Origin: CAIVVT01 sp052145115
GTDB taxonomy: Bacteria; Acidobacteriota; Terriglobia; Bryobacterales; Bryobacteraceae
Direction of reading: 5' to 3'
NCBI GenBank assembly: GCA_052145115.1
Contig: JBKQPG010000096.1
Span: forward strand, 27,961 to 91,960
Length of the DNA: 64,000 nt
The notes under the pieces were generated by a model, which was not told the DNA's origin, did no database searches, and was given only the letters and a program-made list of their open reading frames with translations. The position numbers and the translations under genes are program-made. Shown here one piece after another: positions 50,464 to 59,354 of this stretch (position 1 is its first letter; each line of letters starts with the position of its first letter).

Positions 50464-51456
50464 TCAGCCAGAGGAAGGGGTACGGCGATGCCAGGCCAGG
50501 CCGAGCAGCCCCCACGAGGCGATGACGCTGAAATTCATCGCCTGGAACAGCAGGATGTAGGCGATCGCATCGGCCTGGCTGTAGCCGAATGGCGTCAACA
50601 CGCTGACCGCGGCGAACTGGTAAATGCCGACGTAGCCGGGCGTCGATGGCAGCGCGCTGCCCAGGCCCAAACCGGCGATGAGCAGGTACGTGACGGGGAT
50701 GCTGAAGGAGATGCCGATCGAGCGCGCGCCGAGAATCGTGGTCATTCCTTCCAGCGCCCACAGCAACGCGGTGAACAGCAGGAACCTCGTCAGCCGGCCG
50801 CGGTCGTGGAAGCTGCGCACGCCGAGAATCGCCTGTCGCAGGGCGTGCTCGGCGCGCTCGCGCCAGCGTTGCGGCACCGGCAGCCGCGCCAGTATCCGGT
50901 GCCACAAGGACTCGAAGACGGGGATCAGCACAATGGCCGCGACGCCCGCCAGGCCGATGACGCCGACCGGCCGTGCCGCGCCGGCCAGCCAGCCGGGCGT
51001 GACCGGCAGGGTCAGCAGGACTACGCCCGCGACGGTCAGCAGGAACAACGCATCGATCACCCGCTCAGCGAAAATCGTGGTCAGCACGAACACCTTGCTC
51101 ATGCCCGTGCGCGCGCATAGCATCAGCGTGCGCACCAGTTCGCCGGCGCGCGCCGGCAGCACGTTGTTGCCCAGATAACCCGCCGCCGTGGCCCAGAATG
51201 CCTGTGGAACCGGGACGCGCCGCTCGGCGGCAAGCACCACGCGCCAGCGCAGCGAACGCAACAGCAGATTGATCGACGTCAGCGCCAGGACCAGCGCCAC
51301 CACCTCCAGCCGGGCCCGGCGCAGGATAGTCCACACCTGCCCCCACGCGATGCCGCGCAGCGCAAAGTACAGCAGCACGGCAGCCAGCGCCAGGGCGAAA
51401 CCCCAATAGATCGCGTGCGGGCGGGGCGTTGCGGGGATCTCGTTCGATTCAGGCAT
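50464..51456 (-). CDS. LPG-synthase-type flippase membrane protein
   Basis: A 330-residue integral membrane protein of the lysylphosphatidylglycerol-synthase TM/AglD family. Evidence is the GYLGNNVLPARAGELVRTLM signature, the FAERVIDALFLLTVAGVVLL segment and STPGYVGIYQFAAVSVL near the C-terminus. These proteins flip lipid-linked glycans or lipids. It is the last gene of the minus-strand glycosyltransferase/radical SAM cluster, 22 bp after the radical SAM gene, so it probably handles the cluster's product. Confidence 0.85.
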   Translation of the reverse strand: MPESNEIPATPRPHAIYWGFALALAAVLLYFALRGIAWGQVWTILRRARLEVVALVLALTSINLLLRSLRWRVVLAAERRVPVPQAFWATAAGYLGNNVLPARAGELVRTLMLCARTGMSKVFVLTTIFAERVIDALFLLTVAGVVLLTLPVTPGWLAGAARPVGVIGLAGVAAIVLIPVFESLWHRILARLPVPQRWRERAEHALRQAILGVRSFHDRGRLTRFLLFTALLWALEGMTTILGARSIGISFSIPVTYLLIAGLGLGSALPSTPGYVGIYQFAAVSVLTPFGYSQADAIAYILLFQAMNFSVIASWGLLGLAWHRRTPSSG

Positions 51457-51478
51457 GCGACTGGAATCGGGCGCGCAA

Positions 51479-52729
51479 TCAAGTCACGCTCGCGGCCGGC
51501 GCGGCCGTGGGTGGGACGCCGGCCGGCGCCACGGCGCTGAGAAACTCCTCCTCCGTCGACGGAAACTGGACGGAGATCCGCGCGGGAATCGGGCGCAGCG
51601 GCACCTGGTACAGAATCGTCGGCTTGTGCACGTCGCGGAAGTAACACGTCTCGCACGCTTCGCTGCCCAGTTGGGAGGCGAAACGGACCCGAATTTTGCG
51701 CGCGAATGCGCTCCTCCAAAGGGATCGGAACGATTGCGTCTCGAGACTGCCGAAGATCTCGAGCGAGTGCGTGGCGTAGCTGCAGAAGGCGAGGTTGCCG
51801 TCCGAATTGAGAGTCGGAGCGTGGTGCGGCTTGGCGCAGTCGAGCGCCCCGCGCCGCACGAAGTCGAGCCTCTTCGCCTCCGCGGGCCGGTCGGAGTAAG
51901 CGTAGCGCGTGATATTCGGCTTGCAGGGAACGAGATCGCCGTCAATGCTGGTTCCGGCGTAGTTGTAGGGGCGCAGACTCTTCAGGGCAAATAGGTCCGA
52001 GCCGGCATCCTGGGCCATGCGCAGCAGTTCCGGAAGTTGGTTCTCATTCTCGCGAGTGGCCAGCGTGCGGAACTCGATCATCGGGTAAGACAAGTGCAGC
52101 CGCTCCCGGATCTTCACCAGCCGGCGCGCCGTGTCGAGGACCTTGTTCAATTCGCCGCCCGCGCGGTACTTCTCGTGGGTCCCCTGGTCAACGCCGTCCA
52201 CGCACACGAGGAACACGCTGGGCTGCGCGGCCACCAGCGCCTCGAGGCGCCGCTCGCTGTTGGCCACGGTGCCGTTGGTGCTGATGACGCTCATGATGTC
52301 GTGGCGGCGGGCATACTCCACCATCTCCGCCACGCGCGGATGCATCAGCGGCTCGCCCCAGTCCCAGAACATCATCAGCATGAGCGCATCCCGCAGCTCG
52401 TCCACGGTCCGGCGGTACAAATCGAAGTCCAGGTGCTGCGACGGGCGGCCCAGCGCTTTCGTTCCCGTGGGACAGGCCGGGCAATTCAGGTTGCAGTAGG
52501 TCGTCACGCCGACATGCAGGATATGCGGCAGCGCCGGCAGCCGGTAGCCCAGGCGGCGGTGGTTGAGCATCTGCAGCGCCAGATTGCGCCGCCGGGCCGC
52601 GGTCAAACGGCAGTGGTAGAGCACGCCTTCCTGCGAGATGGGCAGGCTCTCGCGGGTCAGCAGATCCCAGGACAGCCGCGAAACGCCGCGCAATGACGAG
52701 GCCCAGCCGGGCGTGGAAGGATCGCTCAC
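51479..52729 (-). CDS. Radical SAM/SPASM protein
   Basis: A 416-residue protein starting at GTG 52729, which overlaps the preceding glycosyltransferase stop (GTGA). The radical SAM motif CNLNCPACP (Cys79, 83, 86) follows VGVTTYC. The C-terminal SPASM-like region has further Cys pairs (DLVPCKP, GALDCAK, NLAFCSY, EACETCYF) for auxiliary Fe-S clusters. Such enzymes modify peptides, sugars or lipids. Within this cluster a sugar or lipid substrate is more likely, since no precursor peptide gene is visible nearby. Confidence 0.85.
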   Translation of the reverse strand: MSDPSTPGWASSLRGVSRLSWDLLTRESLPISQEGVLYHCRLTAARRRNLALQMLNHRRLGYRLPALPHILHVGVTTYCNLNCPACPTGTKALGRPSQHLDFDLYRRTVDELRDALMLMMFWDWGEPLMHPRVAEMVEYARRHDIMSVISTNGTVANSERRLEALVAAQPSVFLVCVDGVDQGTHEKYRAGGELNKVLDTARRLVKIRERLHLSYPMIEFRTLATRENENQLPELLRMAQDAGSDLFALKSLRPYNYAGTSIDGDLVPCKPNITRYAYSDRPAEAKRLDFVRRGALDCAKPHHAPTLNSDGNLAFCSYATHSLEIFGSLETQSFRSLWRSAFARKIRVRFASQLGSEACETCYFRDVHKPTILYQVPLRPIPARISVQFPSTEEEFLSAVAPAGVPPTAAPAASVT

Positions 52730-53727
52730 GTAACAGCCTCCTTTCGGCCGGCATGGCCGCGCGCGGCGCCGCGGAGAGAGCAGCGTCTCGGATTCTTCTC
52801 GCGCGGAATGTTCGTCACCATCTCCCAGAATAGGCGGTTGGACTGGCGGCAGGCTTCCAGCGGGTCGGGCCACGACATGGCCCCGACCCGGCTGCTGGCC
52901 AGCACGCGGCATCCGCAGGCCAGCGCTTCCGCGGCCAGGCGGCCGAAGGCGTGCAGCATGATCGGATCGACGACCACAGCCTGGTATTGGTTCAGCAGTT
53001 CGGGCATGCGCGCGTAGGGAATGGAGAAGTAGTCGACGTACTCCACCGGGTAGCCGCTCGCGAGCGCGCGGCCCTCGGCCAACGGCGAGATGCGAATCGC
53101 GTCGCCCGTGATGAGCGCGGCCCGTTTGCGCTGCTCGAAGGGAACGGTGCTGCGGAAGCGTTCGAAATCGAGCGGCGGCGCAATCTCGAACTGCGGGACG
53201 TCGATCCGGATCAACTGATTGATGGCCTGGCGGTGGAGCGGCGACAGGAAATGGACCGCGTCGCAGAGATTGTACAGCCGTTCGAAGGCGCGTTGCACCG
53301 AGTGGCCGCAGGAGCACCCCAGCCACCGCACCGGCTCCGTGGCCAGGCAGCGCCCATCCCGATAGGCGCACGGATGCACGTCCCTCTCGCTGCGGATCAC
53401 GTAGCCCTGGTAGCCGGCCAGGCGGCGGCGCCATAGCTCGGTCGAGATGAGCTCCGAACGGTAGACCAACGCCTTCAGGGGCAAACGGGCGAGCCACGCC
53501 CGCGCCAGCGCTTTCACGCCGGCGCCGGCCGCGCCTGGCGAGAGCCGCGCAACGGGACGCAGATTCGCCAGAATCACGGCATCGAAGCGGCCGATATCCA
53601 CTGGGCTGTCGGGGAGCACGGTCTCCACCGTGACGTCCGGCGGAGCGTGCGCCAGATGCTCCCGCAAACTGATCTCGGCGCCGCCGAGGCTGTCGATGGA
53701 CACGGAATGAACCAGCAGAACACGCAT
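52726..53727 (-). CDS. Glycosyltransferase-like protein (GT4-type fold)
   Basis: A 333-residue protein with MRVLLVHSVSIDSLGGAEIS at the N-terminus, typical of GT-B glycosyltransferases. A C-terminal HAFGRLAAEALACGCRVLAS block corresponds to the nucleotide-sugar binding region. An unusual Cys-containing insert (DVHPCAYRDGRC, RWLGCSCGHS) could bind metal. The start is the ATG at 53727 rather than one two codons earlier. It overlaps the radical SAM gene by 4 bp and is separated by 211 bp from the GT-thioesterase gene upstream, where a second promoter may lie. Confidence 0.75.
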   Translation of the reverse strand: MRVLLVHSVSIDSLGGAEISLREHLAHAPPDVTVETVLPDSPVDIGRFDAVILANLRPVARLSPGAAGAGVKALARAWLARLPLKALVYRSELISTELWRRRLAGYQGYVIRSERDVHPCAYRDGRCLATEPVRWLGCSCGHSVQRAFERLYNLCDAVHFLSPLHRQAINQLIRIDVPQFEIAPPLDFERFRSTVPFEQRKRAALITGDAIRISPLAEGRALASGYPVEYVDYFSIPYARMPELLNQYQAVVVDPIMLHAFGRLAAEALACGCRVLASSRVGAMSWPDPLEACRQSNRLFWEMVTNIPREKNPRRCSLRGAARGHAGRKEAVT

Positions 53728-53938
53728 CGGCATCCTCGGCGAAAGCCCCGCCGCAACGACACAGCCGCGGCCTCGCGCGCTGGTTTCCCGCCGCGTCGGA
53801 GTGAGCCGCCTCCTTCCGGCAGCGGGCGATTCCGGTCAGGATTGCGCTCCTGGCCTGAGTGAATTGAGCCTAGGATACACCAGGTCCGCACCGCGCGCCG
53901 AGCGCGGGAAAGAAGTGCCGTGAGCGGCAGGGCGGGCG

Positions 53939-55969
53939 TCAGGCCCGGGCCGCGGACTGGGCGAGCCCGGCGCGCAAGGCGGTCAGCAACAGGCCGCGCG
54001 CGGACTCGAGATAGAAGTGGCCGCCGGGGAATTCGTAGCGTTCGAATCCGTCCGTGGTCTGCTCGCGCCACGCCTCGAGATGTTCGGCCGTGACGTTCGG
54101 ATCGGCGTCACCGCCGTAGGCCAGGATCGGCAGCGGCAGCGGCGGCTCCGGCGAGTACGCGTAGCAGCGGTACAGGCGCGCATCGCTGAGCAGCGCGGGC
54201 AGCGCCAGCCGCATCAGCTCCGGGTTGCCGAGAATGCTCGGCGGAAAACCCTCCAGGCGGCGCAGACCTTCGATGAAATCGCGCAGCGGCGGCTCGGGAC
54301 CGGGATCGTGGTGCAGCCGGTACTGCGGCGCGCGCGCGCCCGACACGTGCAGGCTTTGGGGCAGCCTCAGACCGGCCCGGCGCAGCGCGCGCGTCAATTC
54401 AAACGCCACCCCCGCGCCCATGCTATGCCCAAACAACGCGTAGGGCCCGTCCAGATGCGGCCGGATCGCGTCGACCAGCGCCGCCACCAGCGCTTCCATG
54501 TTTTCGAGAGCCGCCTCGCCGGCCCTCGATTCGCGGCCCGGCAAGCGCGCCGGGACGACGTGCGCCACATCGGCCAGCGCCTCACGCCAGCCGCGGTAGG
54601 CCAGCGTCCCCCCGCCCGCCCAGGGGAAGCAGAACAGCCGCAGGTGCGGCGCGGCCCCGCGAATGCCGGGGAACCAGGGATTCGATTCGTCGCGGCCCGA
54701 TGAGCGCTGCCTCAGCCGCAGCGCCAGCAGGCGGCGTTTGTCGCCGCTCAATGCGGGCCGCGCGGCCGGCGCCGCCACAGCGCGCTTGGGCCGCTGCAGA
54801 AGCTCGAGCAGATAGCTTTCGAAAGGCTCCGCGGTGAGATGCGCGGCGTAGTCCAGCGCGGCCTTGCGCGAGGCCCGCGCCAGTTCCTCCCACTGAGCGC
54901 GATCGTCGAGCAGCCGCGAAAGCACGTCCACCCACGGGCTCACATCCTGCGGCGGAACGTCCGCCACGGGCACCAGGTTCGAATCCAGCGCGGGCATATA
55001 GCGCACGATCGGCCGCACGCGGATCAGGTACGGCACGCCCAGCTTGGCCTCGTGCAACCCGCCCACGTCGCTGGCCAGCACCGGCAGGCCGCGGCTCATC
55101 GACTCCAGCACCACCCGCGAGCGCGCCTCGGCCCACACCGACGGCACCAGCATCACCCTGGTCTGCGCCAGCAGGTCGTCCATGTTGTCGTACGGCCCGA
55201 TCAGGTGGATGTTAGGGCGCCGGCGAAGCTGCTCCAGCTCCTCCGGCTGCGTGCCCCACAGCGGCACGGCGGCGAATTCGACGCCCGGCATCCGGTCGGC
55301 GATACCCAGGAAAATCGAAATCCCTTTCACCGCGCACGGATTCACCATCGCGACATAAGGGTTATCCCAGCGCCCCAGGTCGGGGAACGTGCTGCCCGCC
55401 TCGAGCAGCGAAATCGGCACGTGCACCGCGTCCAGGCCGCTCCACTCGCGCACGTAATTGGCGACGTAGTGGCTCACGCCGACCACCCCGTCGGCGCCCT
55501 TGAGGAGTTCCGTCTTGGTCGCGCTGACCATCGATGAGTCGGGCCCGAATGGCACGGCGATAGTCGCTCGAACGAGATACACCACCCGCGCGCGCGGCGC
55601 CTTCAACGCCAGGTCGAACAGAATCTGCCCCGGGTCGTCGGTCGAAGTGACGATGATGTCGGGGTCGAACTCCTTGACCTGCGCCTGAAAAAACGGCCTC
55701 AAATGCGGGCTCAGCGTAAGCGTGCGCACGTCCACGCCATGCAGTTGAAACCGCGCTGTCGCGCCATCCGCCACATCGGGCTCGACGCCGCGTTTGCGCA
55801 ACTCCTGGACAAAGTGCGCGTGGCCCTCCGGCCCGAAGCTCTCGATCCGCGTCGCCACCCGCACCGCGTGCCCGCGGCCGGCGAGCGCCTCCATCAACAG
55901 CCGGTTCGATTTGTCGCCGCCGCCGGTGGACGGGAAATACGTGGAGTTATGCGCCAGCAGGATGCGCAC
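53939..55969 (-). CDS. GT4 glycosyltransferase fused to a thioesterase
   Basis: A 676-residue fusion starting at GTG 55969. Residues 1-395 are a GT4 enzyme (MRILLAHNSTYFPSTGGGDK, AMVNPCAVKGISIFLGIAD, SRGLPVLASDVGGLHEAKLG). A linker around 405-430 contains SGDKRRLLALRLRQRS, like the LSxxKRxLLxxRLR helix that follows carrier domains in NRPSs. Residues about 440-676 are a type II thioesterase with FCFPWAGGG, Ser516 in GHSMGAG, Asp621/623 in GGDADP and His651 in GGHFYL, so the catalytic triad is complete. It shares one base with the upstream GT stop. I infer that it glycosylates and/or releases a carrier-bound intermediate. Confidence 0.88.
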   Translation of the reverse strand: MRILLAHNSTYFPSTGGGDKSNRLLMEALAGRGHAVRVATRIESFGPEGHAHFVQELRKRGVEPDVADGATARFQLHGVDVRTLTLSPHLRPFFQAQVKEFDPDIIVTSTDDPGQILFDLALKAPRARVVYLVRATIAVPFGPDSSMVSATKTELLKGADGVVGVSHYVANYVREWSGLDAVHVPISLLEAGSTFPDLGRWDNPYVAMVNPCAVKGISIFLGIADRMPGVEFAAVPLWGTQPEELEQLRRRPNIHLIGPYDNMDDLLAQTRVMLVPSVWAEARSRVVLESMSRGLPVLASDVGGLHEAKLGVPYLIRVRPIVRYMPALDSNLVPVADVPPQDVSPWVDVLSRLLDDRAQWEELARASRKAALDYAAHLTAEPFESYLLELLQRPKRAVAAPAARPALSGDKRRLLALRLRQRSSGRDESNPWFPGIRGAAPHLRLFCFPWAGGGTLAYRGWREALADVAHVVPARLPGRESRAGEAALENMEALVAALVDAIRPHLDGPYALFGHSMGAGVAFELTRALRRAGLRLPQSLHVSGARAPQYRLHHDPGPEPPLRDFIEGLRRLEGFPPSILGNPELMRLALPALLSDARLYRCYAYSPEPPLPLPILAYGGDADPNVTAEHLEAWREQTTDGFERYEFPGGHFYLESARGLLLTALRAGLAQSAARA

Positions 55970-57180
55970 TATTGCACGCCCTTCCTGGCGCGCACCTGTT
56001 CCAGCAGCCGCGCGCGCTGCTGCGGATCGAGCTTCTTGAGCCGCGCGCTCAGGTCCGGCGCCTCCGGCGGCGCCGGCCGCAATTGCTCGAGGAACTTACC
56101 GAGCGCGGCCGCATCCAGTGCGCTCACAAACGCCTCCGCCGCCGCGCGCGAGCGCCCCGCTTCGGCCCAATACTCCGCTTCGTCGTTCAGCAGGCGCTCC
56201 ATTGCCGCCGCCCAGGGCGCGATCTCCTGCTCCGGCACCGCCGCCCGCGGCATTCCGGTGTCGTCGAAGACCCGTTCATAACGCGTGATCGGCCGCACCG
56301 GCACGACATAACCGGTGCCGCGCTTGGCCTCCTCGAGGCCCCCCGAGTCGCTCGCGATCACCGGCACTCCACGCAGCATCGCCTCCATGACAATCAGTCC
56401 AAAGCCTTCGTACCACAACGACGGCATCAGCAGGAAGCGCGCCTCCGCGAGCACGCTCTCAATGTCCGCCACCGCGCCCATCAGGCGCACGTTCGGCCTG
56501 CGCGCCAGCGCCGCGCGATCCTGCGCCGTGGTCCCCCAACCCTCGAGCGCGGCAAACTCGAGCGCCGGAAAACGGTCCGCCAGCGCCAGGAAAATCGAGA
56601 TCCCCTTCACCGCGCACGGGTTCACCATCAGCGCTACGCCGGCGCCGAAGCGGCCGAACTGCCGGTACGGAGGAGGGCCGTAAATCGGCGGATGGATCAC
56701 CATCGGCTCGACGCCCAGGTGCGTCCGCACGTAGCCCGCCATGTGTTGTCCGATCACGATCACGCCCGCCGCCCGGCGGATCGCCGCCGCGGCCCTCTGG
56801 TCGGCGTTCCAGCTCTCCGGCCCGAACGGCAGGAACTGCGGCGTATGCGCCAGATAGACCATGCGCCCGGGCGCGGCCTGGTCCACGGCGCGCACCAACA
56901 CCTGGGCCACGTCCTCGCTCGACACTAGCACCCAATCCGGCGCGAACGCGCGGATCTCCCCGGCCAGCACGTCCGGATGGCGTTGCAGTTGCGGCACGCC
57001 GCGGATGGCGATGCCGTCCACTTCGCGCTCGCGCGCCCGCTCGTCGCCCGCTGGCGTGGATGCGACCGCGCGGCAGGCGCATCCGTGCGCGGCGAGATGC
57101 CGCAGCCACGCCAGGTTGGCGCGCGTCGAGCCGCCTCTGGGAGGATCGCAAGAAGTGTTGGAAGTGAGGAGAATCCTCAT
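55969..57180 (-). CDS. GT4 glycosyltransferase with carrier-type C-terminal tail
   Basis: A 403-residue GT-B enzyme: MRILLTSNTSCDPPRGGSTR, IVIGQHMAGYVRTHL, MVNPCAVKGISIFLALADRF, and the EX7E-type acidic motif EGFGLIVMEAM. It is clearly paralogous to the GT half of the next protein, with twelve identical residues in NPCAVKGISIFL. The last 25 residues (SARLKKLDPQQRARLLEQVR) resemble the short helix that follows carrier or condensation domains in NRPS/PKS proteins. It overlaps the FkbH-like gene by 4 bp upstream and the fusion gene by one base downstream. Confidence 0.85.
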   Translation of the reverse strand: MRILLTSNTSCDPPRGGSTRANLAWLRHLAAHGCACRAVASTPAGDERAREREVDGIAIRGVPQLQRHPDVLAGEIRAFAPDWVLVSSEDVAQVLVRAVDQAAPGRMVYLAHTPQFLPFGPESWNADQRAAAAIRRAAGVIVIGQHMAGYVRTHLGVEPMVIHPPIYGPPPYRQFGRFGAGVALMVNPCAVKGISIFLALADRFPALEFAALEGWGTTAQDRAALARRPNVRLMGAVADIESVLAEARFLLMPSLWYEGFGLIVMEAMLRGVPVIASDSGGLEEAKRGTGYVVPVRPITRYERVFDDTGMPRAAVPEQEIAPWAAAMERLLNDEAEYWAEAGRSRAAAEAFVSALDAAALGKFLEQLRPAPPEAPDLSARLKKLDPQQRARLLEQVRARKGVQ

Positions 57181-59300
57181 GAGCGCGGGCCGCCCTCCGC
57201 CTGCTCCTCCGCCGCCAGCAGCGCCCGCACTTCATCGTCCGAAAGGCCCTCGATCTCGGCCAGCAGCGCCTGGTACTCCTCCGGTGCCACGTCGCCCGCC
57301 TGCCGCGCCTCGATCGTGCGCGCCAGCTCCCTCAGCGTCAGCGTTCCCGAATACACGTCGTCCACCGACAGCTCGACGCCGAACTCCTCCTTCACCCTGA
57401 GCAGCAGCAGCACCGCCAGCAACGAGTGGCCGCCCAGGTCGAAAAAGTTGTCGTGCACCGAGATGGACGACCGCTGCAGGATCTCGGCCCAGATCGCCGC
57501 CAGCCGCCGTTCGACGTCCGTTTGCGCAGCGCCATCCCCTGTTTCCAGCCGCAGCACCGACCGCGCCTCGCGCCGCATCTCCCCAAGCACCTGCTCCGGC
57601 GTCCGCAGCTCGCGCGCGATGCGGTCGAACTCCACGAAACCGCGCGCCGCCGGCGCCGGCCGCACCGAGCGTGGCTCGCCGACTTCGGCCTTGCGGCCCG
57701 GTTTCCAGCGCAACCCTTGAATCGCCGTCGCCTCGAAGCTATACAGCAGCCCGCCCGGCGTCTCCATGCGCCGCCCGCCGCTCACCGCTTCGAGAAAATC
57801 GCACGCCGGCCGGTTGCGCCGCGAGGGAGTGAACGGCGCCGTGACGTGGTGCACGCCGTTCTCCTCCGCGTGTTCGCCCAGAAACGCCAGCAGCCGGTGC
57901 TCGACGCCCCGCCCCAGCACGCGGCAGCTCAGCAGGAACGTCTCGGCCCGGTATTCGTCCTCCCGCTTTTCGACGATCAGCAGGCCCGTCAGTCCGTAGT
58001 CGCCGAAACGGTCGCTCACCTCGGCCGTGAAGATCTCGTGGCGGCCCGTCTGCAACAGCGCGTGCAGTTCGGCCTCCGTGCGCCGCATGCTGGTGCAGTT
58101 GAACTGGTTGGTGCGCTGCGTCAGTTGCGCCGCGCGGCTGAACCGCTCCGCCGCCAGCGGCGCCACGTCCACCCGCAGCTCCAGCGAGCTGACGAACTGC
58201 TCGAGGTTCGAAGCCGCCCGCAACTCCCGCCCGAACTCCCGCGTCTGCGCCACCGACGAGCTGCGGCGCCGGTCCTCCTCGGTCACCACCGGATGGTCGA
58301 AGGCCCACAGATGGTCGAGCCACAGCGGCAGCAGCCCGCCGTCTTCCGGCAGCGTCAGCGACAGCACCTCCGGCAGCGACCCCGCCACTTCCGCCGTCTC
58401 GCGCGCGTTGTCGTCCAGGAAGATGAACGTGTCGGTGCCGATGTTCAGCTCCTCGGCCAGCGCGCCGATGTTGGCCGCCTTCGATTCCCAATTCAGCCGC
58501 CACGCCGTGAAGTGCCGCGGCTGCAGCGGAAACTCCGGGTGCGCCGCGAAGGTCTCCCACACGTCCGCTTCATTGTTCTTGCTGCACAGGCACAGCAGCA
58601 GTCCGGCCTCCCGCTGTGCCAGCAGAAACTCGTGCAGCGCGCGGCGCGAAGCGCCCAGCGTCACGCCCTCCGGCCCGTCCTCGCCGCACGTGCCCAGCCA
58701 CAGCGTGTTGTCGCAGTCCACCGCCACCGCCTTGTATGGCGCCGTGTGCAGCGCGTGCGCGCGCCGCACCACCGCCGTGCCCAGCGCCGCGAAGTACGTC
58801 TCGGTGTAAGGGATCCGCCCGATGCCGTCGCCCGAGGCGTCGTACCAGTTTTCAACCGGGTAGAAACGCCGGATCTCGTTTTCGTCGATCACCTGCACGC
58901 CCGGCGCTTCGCCCGCCAGCCGCAGGAATTGCTCGCGCGCGGCCTGAGCTGGCGCCGCTTGAAAGGACGCCGGGCACAGCACCACGATCAGCGGCACGCT
59001 GGTGCGCTCCGGCGCTTCCCGCACCGCCGACGCCAGCGCCGCCCCATCGCCGCCCGTAAACGCGCCCAGGTCCTCAAACCGCACCAGCAGCACGTTGACC
59101 CCATGCCGGTTCCGCGCGAACACGCCGGCCGGATCCAGCAGCGTCTGCATCAATTGGTTGAAAGGCGCAAACCGCACCTCGAACGGCGTCTGCAATTGCC
59201 GTCCCCAGAACAACAGCGCGGCCTCGAGCGGCTCGGCGGTGAAGGACGCCGCTACGGCGAAGACGAATGCGTCCGCAACGGGAGGTTGGGTGTGGCCCAC
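57177..59300 (-). CDS. FkbH-like HAD protein fused to a peptidyl carrier domain
   Basis: A 707-residue protein starting at GTG 59300. Residues 1-185 are the SGNH-like/helical N-domain. The HAD-IIIC phosphatase core has Asp195 and Asp197 (VAVDCDNTLWLGTCGEDG) and FIFLDDNARE. The GNAT-like part of FkbH proteins follows (about 380-530: LTQRTNQFNCTSMRRTEAEL). A carrier domain sits at about 585-665 with Ser626 (FFDLGGHSLLA). The tail ALLAEIEGLSDDEVRALLAA is typical of NRPS C-termini. FkbH enzymes load glyceryl units from 1,3-bisphosphoglycerate onto carriers, so this is probably a self-loading glyceryl carrier. It opens the six-gene cluster. Confidence 0.9.
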   Translation of the reverse strand: MGHTQPPVADAFVFAVAASFTAEPLEAALLFWGRQLQTPFEVRFAPFNQLMQTLLDPAGVFARNRHGVNVLLVRFEDLGAFTGGDGAALASAVREAPERTSVPLIVVLCPASFQAAPAQAAREQFLRLAGEAPGVQVIDENEIRRFYPVENWYDASGDGIGRIPYTETYFAALGTAVVRRAHALHTAPYKAVAVDCDNTLWLGTCGEDGPEGVTLGASRRALHEFLLAQREAGLLLCLCSKNNEADVWETFAAHPEFPLQPRHFTAWRLNWESKAANIGALAEELNIGTDTFIFLDDNARETAEVAGSLPEVLSLTLPEDGGLLPLWLDHLWAFDHPVVTEEDRRRSSSVAQTREFGRELRAASNLEQFVSSLELRVDVAPLAAERFSRAAQLTQRTNQFNCTSMRRTEAELHALLQTGRHEIFTAEVSDRFGDYGLTGLLIVEKREDEYRAETFLLSCRVLGRGVEHRLLAFLGEHAEENGVHHVTAPFTPSRRNRPACDFLEAVSGGRRMETPGGLLYSFEATAIQGLRWKPGRKAEVGEPRSVRPAPAARGFVEFDRIARELRTPEQVLGEMRREARSVLRLETGDGAAQTDVERRLAAIWAEILQRSSISVHDNFFDLGGHSLLAVLLLLRVKEEFGVELSVDDVYSGTLTLRELARTIEARQAGDVAPEEYQALLAEIEGLSDDEVRALLAAEEQAEGGPRS

Positions 59301-59354
59301 ATTCTCATTGTAGAAAGACCGCGGCTCGCGCCGGACCCGAATGGCCCCAAAGGG

